Shown one piece after another: positions 10,739 to 18,984 of a DNA stretch of 64,000 nucleotides. This stretch comes from Castellaniella sp047971665 (GTDB lineage Bacteria; Pseudomonadota; Gammaproteobacteria; Burkholderiales; Burkholderiaceae_B). The stretch lies in assembly GCF_047971665.1 (NCBI RefSeq), contig NZ_JBKEAA010000026.1, forward strand, positions 9,040 to 73,039. The letters run 5' to 3'. Numbering within the stretch: the stretch's first letter is position 1; each line of letters starts with the position of its first letter. A model generated the notes under the pieces. That model saw only the letters and a list, made by a program, of their open reading frames with translations. It ran no database searches and had not been told where the DNA came from. Position numbers and translations under genes: made by a program.

Positions 10739-12013
10739 TCAGAGACGCAGATCGGACTCGCCCGCGGCGAGTACGTATTTCAGGTCGTACAGCACGTGCT
10801 CGGGCTTGCCCAATGCGCGCAGCGCGGCGGCGCCCATGGCGGCGAACTGTTCGTGCGCCACCGCCAGGATGATGCCGTCATACGCGCCCTCGGCAGGTTT
10901 GGAAACCGGCGTCAGGCCATATTCGTGCTGTGCCTCGGCGGGATCGACCCAGGGATCGTAGACATCCACTTCGATGCTGTATTCACCCAGTTCGCGCACG
11001 ATATCCACCACCCGGGTGTTGCGCAGATCGGGGCAGTTTTCCTTGAACGTCAGCCCCATCACCAGCACACGCGAACCCTGCACCTGGATGCGGCGCTTGG
11101 TCATGGCCTTGACCAGCTGGGACACCACATAACCCCCCATGGAGTCGTTCAGGCGACGGCCCGCCAGGATGATTTCGGGGTGATAACCGATCGACTGCGC
11201 CTTGTGGGTCAGGTAGTACGGATCGACACCGATGCAATGTCCGCCGACCAGCCCGGGCCGGAAGGGCAGGAAATTCCATTTGGTGCCGGCGGCCTGCAAC
11301 ACATCCAGCGTGTCGATGCCCAGGCGATTGAAGATCAGTGCCAGCTCGTTGATCAGGGCGATGTTCACATCGCGCTGGGTATTCTCGATGACCTTGGCCG
11401 CCTCGGCGACCTTGATCGAGGGCGCCTTGTGCGTCCCGGCCGTGATGATCTGTCGGTAGAGCGCGTCAACCAAATCGGCGACTTCGGGCGTGGAGCCCGA
11501 GGTGACCTTGCGGATGGTGGAGACGCGATGCTGCTTGTCACCCGGGTTGATGCGTTCGGGGCTGTAACCCGCGTAGAAATCGACGTTGAATTTCAGGCCC
11601 GAAATGCGCTCGAGCACCGGCACGCAGACCTCTTCGGTCGCCCCGGGATAGACCGTGGATTCATAGATGACGATATCGCCGCGCTTGAGGATGCGGCCGA
11701 TGGTCTCGCTGGCGCGCTCCAGCGGCGTCAGGTCCGGCTGCTTGTACTCGTCGATGGGCGTAGGAACTGTGACGATGAACACATTGGCGCTCGCCAGCTC
11801 GGCAGGATCGGCCGAATAGCGCAGCTTGGCGGCCAGGGCGAGTTCCGGTCCATCGACCTCCAGCGTGTGATCGCGGCCGGCGCGCAGTTCCTCGATGCGG
11901 CGCGTATTGATGTCGAAACCCAGCACATCGCGGTGCTTGCCGAATTCGACCGCCAGCGGCAGGCCCACATATCCCAGGCCGACGACGGCCAGACGGACGT
12001 CCTGAATGTTCAT
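10739..12013 (-). CDS. tviB: UDP-N-acetyl-D-glucosamine/galactosamine 6-dehydrogenase (TviB/WbpO type)
   Basis: 424 aa nucleotide-sugar dehydrogenase. The Rossmann motif VGLGYVGLPLA lies at 11-21, and the catalytic Cys260 is in GLVGGHCIGVDPYYLT. The SPERINPGD loop and C-terminal domain are typical of Vi-antigen TviB/VipA, which oxidises UDP-GlcNAc to UDP-GlcNAcA with two NAD+. The ATG at 12013 is preferred over the GTG at 12025, because GGAGA sits just upstream of the ATG at the right distance. It lies between the WecA-like and TviC genes. The product is probably a uronic-acid donor for an acidic glycan. Confidence 0.92.
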   Translation of the reverse strand: MNIQDVRLAVVGLGYVGLPLAVEFGKHRDVLGFDINTRRIEELRAGRDHTLEVDGPELALAAKLRYSADPAELASANVFIVTVPTPIDEYKQPDLTPLERASETIGRILKRGDIVIYESTVYPGATEEVCVPVLERISGLKFNVDFYAGYSPERINPGDKQHRVSTIRKVTSGSTPEVADLVDALYRQIITAGTHKAPSIKVAEAAKVIENTQRDVNIALINELALIFNRLGIDTLDVLQAAGTKWNFLPFRPGLVGGHCIGVDPYYLTHKAQSIGYHPEIILAGRRLNDSMGGYVVSQLVKAMTKRRIQVQGSRVLVMGLTFKENCPDLRNTRVVDIVRELGEYSIEVDVYDPWVDPAEAQHEYGLTPVSKPAEGAYDGIILAVAHEQFAAMGAAALRALGKPEHVLYDLKYVLAAGESDLRL

Positions 12014-12056
12014 TTGGTTCTCCACGGCATCGACGCCGATTGATCAGGATGAAATT

Positions 12057-13199
12057 TTAATCGTGCCGCGCGCTGCGGCCCACCGAGGGCAGCAGCAGCC
12101 AGCGCGGCCGCCGCCAGGTCACGAGACGGATGTACAGCCAGATATAGGCCCCGGCGAAGGCGCCCATGCTGAGGCACAAAATCCAGGCGTTGTCCCACCA
12201 GAGCGTGGCCGGCACCAGCCCGATCAGGGCCAGCACCCACAGATAGGGCGAAGTCATCGCATTGCACAGCGCCGGCAGCGCATGGCGGCTGTCGCGGCTG
12301 AACGTGATGCGCACCAGGCGGCGGAAGACCAGTTGATGCAGATGCAGCGCGTCCGGCTGATCGACCGGCACACCGCGCTTGAATTTGCGCCGCCAGATGG
12401 AAAACATCGTCTCGAAGACAGGGTAGAACAGCACGGCCAGCGCATAGAAGGGCGACACGCCGGGATTGCGCACGACCAGTTGCACGGCCAGCTCGGCCAG
12501 CATGAAGCCGACGAAATACGCCCCGCCATCACCCAGGAAAACGCGGCCAAAGGGGAAGTTCCAGACCAGGAAACCGAGGGTTGCCGAGGCCAGCGACGTG
12601 GCGATGAGGAAAATGGGAATGTCCTGGACCTGCCAAGCGACCAGGGCGAGCGACACCGCCATGAGGGTGGCGATCATGCCCGCCAGACCATTCATGCCAT
12701 CGATGATGTTCAGCGCGTGTGTGCAGCCACCGACCGCCACCATGGTGAACAGCAGCGAGATGATCGGCCAGGTCGACAACAGGGTGTCGGCCCACGACAC
12801 GCCCACGCGCGATACGCCGCCGAGCAGCCACCAGGCGATCGCGGCCGAGACGAAAGCCGCCAGCAGGCGTTTGCCGGAACCGATGTCCTTGGTGATGTCC
12901 TCGAGCAGACCGGCCACGAACACCGGCAGCGCGGAAACGAACAAGGCCGGCCACAGCCAGGTCAGCGTCATGTTGCTGGGCCCCAGAACCAGCAGGCCGG
13001 CCAGACTGCCGGCCACCACCGCCAGCCCGCCGACACGCGGAGCCGCACGGGCGTGCATGGCCTGTGGCTTGTGCATGTCCGTATCGCCCGTCAGGCGAAC
13101 GTGCCAGCGCTCCGACACCACGATCAGGCCACCGACCATGAAAGCCACGATCCCGATGAGGGGCCAGCTCAGCGTTGCGGACAAGTTGGAGGCGTTCAA
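12057..13199 (-). CDS. Polyprenyl-phosphate HexNAc-1-phosphate transferase (WecA/MraY family)
   Basis: 380 aa integral membrane protein with about 10-11 hydrophobic segments. Signatures of the PNPT family are present: an Asp-containing loop (LLEDITKD), ALNIIDGMNGLAG, and LGDGGAYFVGF, plus the His block PDALHLHQL near the C-terminus. Such enzymes start glycan assembly by moving HexNAc-1-P from a UDP-sugar onto undecaprenyl phosphate. It is the first gene of the leftward operon, just downstream of the gabD terminator, which fits an initiating enzyme. WecA, WbpL and TagO types cannot be separated with confidence. Confidence 0.9.
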   Translation of the reverse strand: MNASNLSATLSWPLIGIVAFMVGGLIVVSERWHVRLTGDTDMHKPQAMHARAAPRVGGLAVVAGSLAGLLVLGPSNMTLTWLWPALFVSALPVFVAGLLEDITKDIGSGKRLLAAFVSAAIAWWLLGGVSRVGVSWADTLLSTWPIISLLFTMVAVGGCTHALNIIDGMNGLAGMIATLMAVSLALVAWQVQDIPIFLIATSLASATLGFLVWNFPFGRVFLGDGGAYFVGFMLAELAVQLVVRNPGVSPFYALAVLFYPVFETMFSIWRRKFKRGVPVDQPDALHLHQLVFRRLVRITFSRDSRHALPALCNAMTSPYLWVLALIGLVPATLWWDNAWILCLSMGAFAGAYIWLYIRLVTWRRPRWLLLPSVGRSARHD

Positions 13200-13275
13200 T
13201 TAAACCCCGTTCAGGCAAAACGAGATTATCGACCAATTTTGTAACTCGTGGTGCGGCGCAGCGGATACAAATGCA

Positions 13276-13314
13276 ACAAAAGGGCGGCGCGGTGGACGAG
13301 CAAGGCCGCCGCCC
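13276..13314 (-). terminator. Rho-independent terminator after gabD
   Basis: Read leftward, an 8-bp GC-only stem (arms at 13307-13314 and 13282-13289, 17-nt loop) is followed by TTTTGTT. It starts 16 bases beyond the gabD stop and separates gabD from the polysaccharide operon. About 75 bases remain before the WecA-like start, enough for a promoter; I see only weak -10-like GATAAT there. Confidence 0.8.
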
Positions 13315-13329
13315 TGGACGGCCAACGGC

Positions 13330-14784
13330 TCACAGCCCGCCCATGCACAGATACTTGACGACCAGATAGTCGTCCAGGCCGTAATGAGACCCCTCGCGCC
13401 CCAGACCGGACTGCTTGACCCCGCCAAAGGGCACGGCCTCATTGGAAATCAGTCCGGTGTTGATGCCCACCATGCCATATTCCAGTGCCTCGGCGACCCG
13501 CCAGACGCGACCGATGTCACGGCTGTAGAAATAGGCGGCCAGACCATATTCCGTCTCGTTTGCCATGCGGATGACGTCGGCATCGTCGCTGAAACGGAAC
13601 AGAGGTGCCAGGGGACCAAAGGTTTCCTCCCGGGCGAATTTCATCGTGGGCAGCGCATCGGCCACCACCGTCGGCTCGAAAAAAGTGTGCCCCAATGCGT
13701 GAGGCTGCCCCCCGACCAGAATGCGCCCCCCCTGCGCGACGGCATCGGCAATGTGCTCCTTGACCTTGGTCACGGCCGCCTCATCGATCAGCGGTCCCTG
13801 CGTGACGCCGTCCTCCATCCCGTTGCCGACCCGCAGCTTGCCGACCGCCTGCACCAGCTTGCGGCTGAAGGCGTCATAGACCGCGTCCTGAACGTAGAAT
13901 CGGTTGGTGCACACGCAGGTCTGCCCTGCGTTGCGGTATTTGCTGGCGATGGCGCCCTCCACGGCGGCATCCAGGTCGGCATCGTCGAACACGATGAAAG
14001 GCGCATTGCCGCCCAGTTCCAGGGAGAGTTTCTTGATCGAGGGGGCGCACTGGCCCATCAGCAAACGCCCGACCTCGGTCGAGCCGGTGAAGGAGACCTT
14101 GCGCACGAGCGGGCTCGATGTCATCTCGCCGCCGATGGCCGGGGCATCTCCGGTCAGCACGGAGAACACGCCCGCCGGCACCCCGGCTTCCTCGGCCAGC
14201 ACGGCCAGTGCCAGCGCGGAGAACGGCGTCTGTTCCGCCGGCTTGACCACCAGCGGGCAGCCCGCCGCCAGTGCGGCGCCGGCCTTGCGGGTGATCATGG
14301 AGGAAGGGAAATTCCAGGGGGTGATGGCGGCGCAGACGCCGATGGGCTCTTTGGTGACCACGATCCGGCGATCCTTGGCGAACGAGGGGATCACATCGCC
14401 ATAGGCCCGCTTGCCTTCTTCGGCGAACCACTCCAGGAACGCGGCGCCGTAGGCGATCTCGCCCCGCGACTCGCTCAAGGGCTTGCCCTGTTCGGCCGTC
14501 ATGATCAGGGCCAGGTCCTGCGTATGCGCAGTCATCAGATCGAACCAGCGCCGCAGGATGGCGGCGCGCTCCTTGGCGGTCATCGCCCGCCAGGCGGCCC
14601 AGGCCGCCTGCGCCCCCTCGATGGCCCGGCGCGTTTCCGCCGCGCCCATGCGGGGGACCGTCCCCAGCAGTTCCCCGGTTGCCGGATTGGTGACGGCGAT
14701 GGTTTCAGCGGAATCCGCATCGCACCAGCGGCCATTGAGATAGGCCTGCTGACGCAGCAGATCGGGTTTATTCAGTTTCAACAT
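13330..14784 (-). CDS. gabD: NAD(P)-dependent succinate-semialdehyde dehydrogenase
   Basis: 484 aa aldehyde dehydrogenase. It has ITPWNFPSSMITRKAGAALAAGC (cofactor site), the general-base Glu in SLELGGNAPF and the catalytic Cys in NAGQTCVCTNRF, the GabD-type two-Cys arrangement. It converts succinate semialdehyde to succinate, the last step of the GABA shunt. Length and C-terminus (GGVKQSGLGREGSHYGLDDY, then the final YLCMGGL) match GabD rather than other ALDHs. It is divergent from an IclR regulator, with an inverted repeat between them, and an APC permease lies beyond, suggesting a small amino-acid or GABA catabolic locus. Confidence 0.93.
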   Translation of the reverse strand: MLKLNKPDLLRQQAYLNGRWCDADSAETIAVTNPATGELLGTVPRMGAAETRRAIEGAQAAWAAWRAMTAKERAAILRRWFDLMTAHTQDLALIMTAEQGKPLSESRGEIAYGAAFLEWFAEEGKRAYGDVIPSFAKDRRIVVTKEPIGVCAAITPWNFPSSMITRKAGAALAAGCPLVVKPAEQTPFSALALAVLAEEAGVPAGVFSVLTGDAPAIGGEMTSSPLVRKVSFTGSTEVGRLLMGQCAPSIKKLSLELGGNAPFIVFDDADLDAAVEGAIASKYRNAGQTCVCTNRFYVQDAVYDAFSRKLVQAVGKLRVGNGMEDGVTQGPLIDEAAVTKVKEHIADAVAQGGRILVGGQPHALGHTFFEPTVVADALPTMKFAREETFGPLAPLFRFSDDADVIRMANETEYGLAAYFYSRDIGRVWRVAEALEYGMVGINTGLISNEAVPFGGVKQSGLGREGSHYGLDDYLVVKYLCMGGL

Positions 14785-14802
14785 CCTTGCGCCCCGGTTA
14801 AT

Positions 14803-14820
14803 CGTTCAATATAATGAACG
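14803..14820. promoter_or_regulatory. Candidate operator between gabD and the IclR gene
   Basis: Perfect inverted repeat CGTTCA-N6-TGAACG, 19 bases upstream of the gabD start; a third half-site TGAACG lies at 14834-14839. It sits in the divergent intergenic region next to an IclR-family gene, so binding by that regulator and repression of gabD is the simplest reading. No footprint is available. Confidence 0.5.
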
Positions 14821-15000
14821 CTGTTTTATGGAATGAACGCCTTGATCATAACGGGCCGTCGCGTCAGGCGTCAATCCGCTGTGACGCCCTGCCTCCCCTG
14901 TCACGCGCTGAACCGACTCGTGACGATTCGGCCCCCGCCGTCCTCCGGGCGACGCCCGTCCGCGACGGGTCGACGCGCCTCCCCTCTCATGGTCTGTTGC

Positions 15001-15786
15001 ATGCAAGCTCAAAAAATCCTCGCACCCGCCGTTGCCCGCGCCTCCTCCGTGCTGGATCTTCTGGCCCGCACCGGCCATCCCGTCACGCTGGCCGAGCTGG
15101 CCAGAACTCTGCAACTGCCCAAAAGCAGTCTGCATGGTCTGTGCACCACCCTGGAGCACCTGAATCTGATCACGCGGCTGGACGGCGGCCAGATGACGCT
15201 CGGCCCGCATGTCATGATGTGGGCCAATGCCTTTCTGACGCGACTGGACATCACCCAGGAATTCTTTGCCTCCTGGGACGACATGCGCGTCCTGCCGGAA
15301 GAAACCATCACCTTGTCGGTGCGCGACGGCACCGAGGTCGTGTATATCGCCTGCCGTAATGGCAAACATCCGCTGGGACTGCGGTTCCACGCCGGCATGC
15401 GCCTGCCGGCTGTCTATACCGCCACGGGGCTGGCCATGCTCAGCACCCTGCCGGATGCCAGTGCGCGGCAACTGCTGGACCACCAGCCCGGCGGCTGGCC
15501 CGCGCCCCTGACCCGCCACGGTCTGCGCGACACGGCCTCGGCCATCGCAGAACTGCAACAGATCCGGCGGCAGCAGTATTCCACCGACCGCGAAGGGGTA
15601 CGCGACGGCATGTACTGTTTTGGCGCGCCGGTTTTCGACTCGCATCATCCCGAAGCCGTGGCCGGGGTGGCCGTCAGCATCCGCTCCCTGGAAGCCAATC
15701 CCGCACTCGAAGAACGCGCCGGACATGCCATCCGCAAGCTCGCCGACCGCCTGTCCGAACGCCTGGGCGCATGGCGCCCTCAATGA
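15001..15786 (+). CDS. IclR-family transcriptional regulator
   Basis: 261 aa. An N-terminal winged helix-turn-helix (about 14-60; LAELARTLQLPKSSLHGLC is the recognition region) is followed by the IclR effector domain (about 75-255) with RDGTEVVYIACRNGKHPLGL and the C-terminal AGVAVSIRS strand. IclR proteins bind small organic acids or related metabolites and repress or activate adjacent catabolic genes. No good Shine-Dalgarno decides the start; ATG at 14989 (four more residues) is equally possible, while the frame upstream to 14833 is Arg/Pro-rich and not family-like. It is divergent from gabD and convergent with the APC permease. Confidence 0.88.
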   Translation: MQAQKILAPAVARASSVLDLLARTGHPVTLAELARTLQLPKSSLHGLCTTLEHLNLITRLDGGQMTLGPHVMMWANAFLTRLDITQEFFASWDDMRVLPEETITLSVRDGTEVVYIACRNGKHPLGLRFHAGMRLPAVYTATGLAMLSTLPDASARQLLDHQPGGWPAPLTRHGLRDTASAIAELQQIRRQQYSTDREGVRDGMYCFGAPVFDSHHPEAVAGVAVSIRSLEANPALEERAGHAIRKLADRLSERLGAWRPQ

Positions 15787-15835
15787 GTGAGGCGGGGAAC
15801 CCAGCACCCGCGCGGTGACATAAAACCCGCGCGAT

Positions 15836-17212
15836 CTAGGCAGCCACGGCGGTTTTCCGGCGCCGATAAGCAGCGAGCAGAGCCGCGCCGACCCCCAGGA
15901 CCAGCAGCACCGGCACCCCGGACATCCATTGCACGGGACCGAAAAAATCCATGAACGGCAGCGAAACCATCATCAGCAGCGTAACCAACAGGCCCAGAAG
16001 CGCCTGGCCACGCACCAGCGGCTGACATCCTCCGGCCTCATCACCCCGGGGACCGCGCCAGGTCGCCATGAAAATCATCGCCCAGACAGCCAAGGCGCCT
16101 GTCGTCGCGATCGCCGTGGCGAGCCGGAAGACATCGAGCAGGTCGTGCGCGGCTGCCATGAATACGACAGCCGAACACAGGAAAGCCGCCAGCGTCGCCA
16201 CCCGGGGGCTGCCCGCATCGAGACGGCCGAGACGCCTGGGCAGCTCTCCCGCCCTGGCCGCCTCGTAGAGCGTGCGCGCCGCGCTGAAAAGCTGGCTATT
16301 GACGACGGAAAGCACCGTGACGGCCACCAGCACACTGAACAACGACCGGGCGTGCGGGACCGACACAAACGTCAGCAGGTACTCCGCCGGCGACAGCCGC
16401 AACGACACGTTCCCTGTGTGAATCAGCAGACTGGTGAGGGCAACCGTCACCCAGACCAGCACGGCCAGCCATCGGGACACGGTCACCAGACGCGCGCGCA
16501 GCACCGCCGGCTCGGCGGCGGTCTCGCGGGCGGCCAGCGACAAGGACTCGATCCCCACGATACCGAGCGTCGCCAGGATGAACGAGGCCCACAGCGAGCC
16601 GGCATCCGCGAGCGGCATGCTCTGAAGCCAGCTTGCGCTCAACCCCGCCAGATCCGCCTCGCCCCCGATGACCCGCACACTCATCACCAGCAGGCCGAGC
16701 AACGCGCCGATCTTGATCACGGACAGCGCGGCCTCCACCCGGGCAAACGACCGCGCGCCATGGCCGACCACCAGCGCCAGCAGGCTGAGGCCGCCAAGAC
16801 CGATCAGCCAGTTCGGCAGTCCCGGCATCCAGGCTCTGAGGACAGACGGCAGAAAGGCGATTTCGGTACCGATGATCGCGGTCACTGTCAGGAAATAGGC
16901 CCCGCGCGTGAAACTGCCCGCCCCCCGGCCCAGCCGGCACGCAACCGCCTCACTGAACGAGCTGGGGCGCGGGCCGGCCATGGTGAGCGCGGCCATGCAG
17001 CTGACCAGCAGCATCAGCACGATGACGGCGGCCAGGTAGGCCCACACGGCGGCGGGCCCCGAGAACGCGAGCGGAAAGACCGTGCCCGAGACCAGGCCAA
17101 AGCTGATCACCGCGCCGAAGCCGACCATGGACAGCTGCCCGAGACTCAAGACGCGCGGCAGACGGGATTCCGGGGCGGATGGGGTGAGAGGGAGCATAGG
17201 CACCAGGGACAT
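15836..17212 (-). CDS. APC-superfamily amino acid permease
   Basis: 458 aa with about 12 hydrophobic segments. TM1 is GQLSMVGFGAVISFGLVSGTVF with the Gly-rich unwound substrate site of APC transporters, and TM2-3 follow the SFSEAVACRLGRGAGSF loop. Members move amino acids or polyamines in symport with protons. ATG at 17212 is chosen; a GTG at 17302 would add a 30-residue hydrophobic extension, and an ATG at 17197 would be shorter. The gene ends 50 bases from the convergent IclR gene. Substrate is unknown; proximity to gabD makes GABA or a related compound a guess only. Confidence 0.82.
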   Translation of the reverse strand: MSLVPMLPLTPSAPESRLPRVLSLGQLSMVGFGAVISFGLVSGTVFPLAFSGPAAVWAYLAAVIVLMLLVSCMAALTMAGPRPSSFSEAVACRLGRGAGSFTRGAYFLTVTAIIGTEIAFLPSVLRAWMPGLPNWLIGLGGLSLLALVVGHGARSFARVEAALSVIKIGALLGLLVMSVRVIGGEADLAGLSASWLQSMPLADAGSLWASFILATLGIVGIESLSLAARETAAEPAVLRARLVTVSRWLAVLVWVTVALTSLLIHTGNVSLRLSPAEYLLTFVSVPHARSLFSVLVAVTVLSVVNSQLFSAARTLYEAARAGELPRRLGRLDAGSPRVATLAAFLCSAVVFMAAAHDLLDVFRLATAIATTGALAVWAMIFMATWRGPRGDEAGGCQPLVRGQALLGLLVTLLMMVSLPFMDFFGPVQWMSGVPVLLVLGVGAALLAAYRRRKTAVAA

Positions 17213-17866
17213 GGGACAAAACAGGAAAAAGCGCCGATCCGCCTGTCCCGCCGTTTGTGACAGGAGAAACCAGCCACGCAAGAAAGGCAAGGAAAATACC
17301 ACCAGGAACCGCGAGATTCAATCCAGCCCGCTCCAAATGGTTTTAGTTAATTTTTTTAAAAATGACTGAATGCAAAAATCGATTCCATACTTAAAAATAC
17401 ATTTTGAAACTTTCGTCATTTTCCAAATCGATGAAAAAGACGTTATCCGAAGATCTATTCAAAATATCCGCAGAACCATTATTTTCTGAATGTTACATGA
17501 TTTTGCATGCGTATATGCAACCCCGCTCCGCGCATTTATCTCCTTGAATCGGCAGACTTCCAACCCGGCCTGCCCACCCTCGGCGCACCCTCGTCTATTG
17601 CGCTTTCATCCAATCAAATGCGCATTGGCACAAAAGGATTCAGCCCTACCACAGAGACCTCGAGGTTGCTGAAAAACCACAATCAGCACGCCATAAATCG
17701 ATGTTTTATAAAGATCCAAATCAATGAATTGATTTGGATTAAACCTCTTGTCATAAAAATTTCCTCATATACCTTACAGGCTGCTACAGTCTGCCTGTCT
17801 TTCCACCCCTGGGAAGGACCGCAAGCGTACCCACGCCTGCGGCTGCCGACTCAACGAGTAAATGCA
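17213..17866. other. AT-rich regulatory region upstream of the fimbrial locus
   Basis: About 650 bases with no credible gene, much richer in A+T than its neighbours from about 17335 to 17790. It holds a long palindrome (17714-17739), a smaller dyad TTGCAT-N6-ATGCAA (17503-17520), and the recurring word ATCGAT or AATCGA near 17378, 17430 and 17700. The frame open from 17507 shows no coding character before the ATG at 17867. It likely carries the promoters of the permease (leftward) and of the fimbrial transcription unit (rightward), and could be a target for silencing by nucleoid proteins. Confidence 0.6.
17714..17739. promoter_or_regulatory. 26-bp palindrome upstream of the fimbrial locus
   Basis: Perfect 12-bp arms ATCCAAATCAAT and ATTGATTTGGAT with a 2-nt centre. 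It lies about 130 bases before the first ORF of the unit and just upstream of AT-rich sequence (TTGTCA at 17749-17754, then ATATACC) that could be a weak promoter. Arms this long with a minimal spacer suggest a dimeric repressor or activator site rather than an RNA hairpin, since a 2-nt loop is not stable. Confidence 0.6.
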
Positions 17867-18328
17867 ATGAACAAGCCAGGCTTCTGGGGCAATTACGACG
17901 AAAAGATCGTATGCAATGAATTGCGCCGACAAGGATTGATGTCCGTCACGGACTGGATTCACGACGCGAATTATTGCGCCAGACGTTTCGATTCCACCAC
18001 GTATCACGGCTACTGCCTGTGGGCGCTTCCCTGCCTGCGCATGATGCGCAAGCATCCCGCACTGGCACGGTCCCTGTCGGTTCTCGTCCGCTGGATGGCG
18101 GCCGACATTCAGTACCAGCATGGCGCCCGACAGCGTCCACACCTGCCCGGCTTTCTGGTCCACCGAATGATCTTCTGGCCCGGAAACAGATTGCTCGGAC
18201 ACTCCGCCCGGAGGCTTGGCGCCTCTGGCAGGCGGATGGCGCGCCTCGTTCAGCACATTCGCTCGATTGCGATTTCGCGGGTTGGCACCTCAATCCACAC
18301 TTATTTTTTACAAGGTAATTACAAATGA
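17867..18328 (+). CDS. Uncharacterised protein, coupled to the fimbrial pilin gene
   Basis: 153 aa, starting MNKPGFWGNYDEKIVCNELR. I do not recognise the family. The first 115 residues are rich in Cys, Trp, Tyr and Arg (YCARRFDSTTYHGYCLWALPC and VRWMAADIQYQHGARQRPHL are distinctive) and have the codon pattern of a real gene; the last 40 residues are basic and less distinctive. There is no signal peptide and no clear membrane helix. Its TGA overlaps the pilin ATG (ATGA at 18325-18328), so translation may be coupled. The Shine-Dalgarno is poor. A regulator or cytoplasmic helper of the fimbriae is possible but not shown by sequence. Confidence 0.55.
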   Translation: MNKPGFWGNYDEKIVCNELRRQGLMSVTDWIHDANYCARRFDSTTYHGYCLWALPCLRMMRKHPALARSLSVLVRWMAADIQYQHGARQRPHLPGFLVHRMIFWPGNRLLGHSARRLGASGRRMARLVQHIRSIAISRVGTSIHTYFLQGNYK

Positions 18329-18855
18329 ATAAAGTTCTCGGTAGTGCGCTGATGGCCGTGGGCCTGGTGATGTCCGCTGGCTCCGCCTCGGCCGCCGACT
18401 CTGGCACGATCACGTTCCAGGGCTCTATCACTGAATCCGCGTGCTCGATCTCCGGCGCCAACACAAGCATGACGGTCCCGATGGGCAGCATCACCAAAAA
18501 CGAATTCTCGGCTGTCGGGGATCGGAACTCCGTCGGTTCCGATTTCTCGATCTCGCTGCTCGAGTGCGACATCTCCGTCGCCTCCAAGGCCAACATTGCA
18601 TTCAAGGCGGGCGCGGGCACCGTGGTCAGCAACCGCATGCTGAGCCTGGAGAACCTCGCCGGCGCCTCGGGCGTGGCCATTGCGCTGGTCGACAGCGCGA
18701 ACAACAACATCGCGGTGGGCGGCACGGGGGTGACCTACAACCTGCAACCCGGCACCAACCAGTTCAACTTCAAGGCGTACTACGAAGCCATCCTCGACAC
18801 CGTCACGGCCGGTCCGGCCAACGGCAAGGCGATCTTCGAAGTCACCTATCCGTAA
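18325..18855 (+). CDS. Type 1-like major fimbrial subunit
   Basis: 176 aa with an N-terminal signal peptide of about 23 residues (LMAVGLVMSAGSASA, cleavage before ADSGTITF). The mature protein has the pilin pattern: GTITFQGSITESACSI with a first Cys near residue 38, a second Cys in LLECDISV, and a C-terminal beta-strand ending FEVTYP with the penultimate Tyr typical of chaperone-usher pilins. Subunits polymerise by donor-strand exchange outside the cell. AAGG lies nine bases before the ATG. It heads the pilin-chaperone-usher-adhesin set and is followed by hairpins that could raise its transcript level relative to downstream genes. Confidence 0.92.
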   Translation: MNKVLGSALMAVGLVMSAGSASAADSGTITFQGSITESACSISGANTSMTVPMGSITKNEFSAVGDRNSVGSDFSISLLECDISVASKANIAFKAGAGTVVSNRMLSLENLAGASGVAIALVDSANNNIAVGGTGVTYNLQPGTNQFNFKAYYEAILDTVTAGPANGKAIFEVTYP

Positions 18856-18864
18856 TTTTCTCCC

Positions 18865-18916
18865 GGGAAGGCCGACACGGCTTCCCTCCGGGCCAGGCGC
18901 AGGATTGCCTGGCCCG
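18865..18916 (+). repeat. Two tandem intercistronic hairpins after the pilin gene
   Basis: Hairpin 1: GGGAAG and CCG pair with CGG and CTTCCC (18865-18886, one bulged G, 3-nt loop). Hairpin 2: perfect 10-bp arms CGGGCCAGGC and GCCTGGCCCG (18889-18898, 18907-18916). Neither has a U run, so they are more likely mRNA-stabilising or partial attenuator structures that let the pilin message outnumber chaperone and usher, as known in other fimbrial operons. Confidence 0.65.
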
Positions 18917-18984
18917 CCCATGCTTCCGGCATCTCCGCAAGGGCCTCTCATGGCCCCTGCCCTATCCGCACGTACGAACGAATC

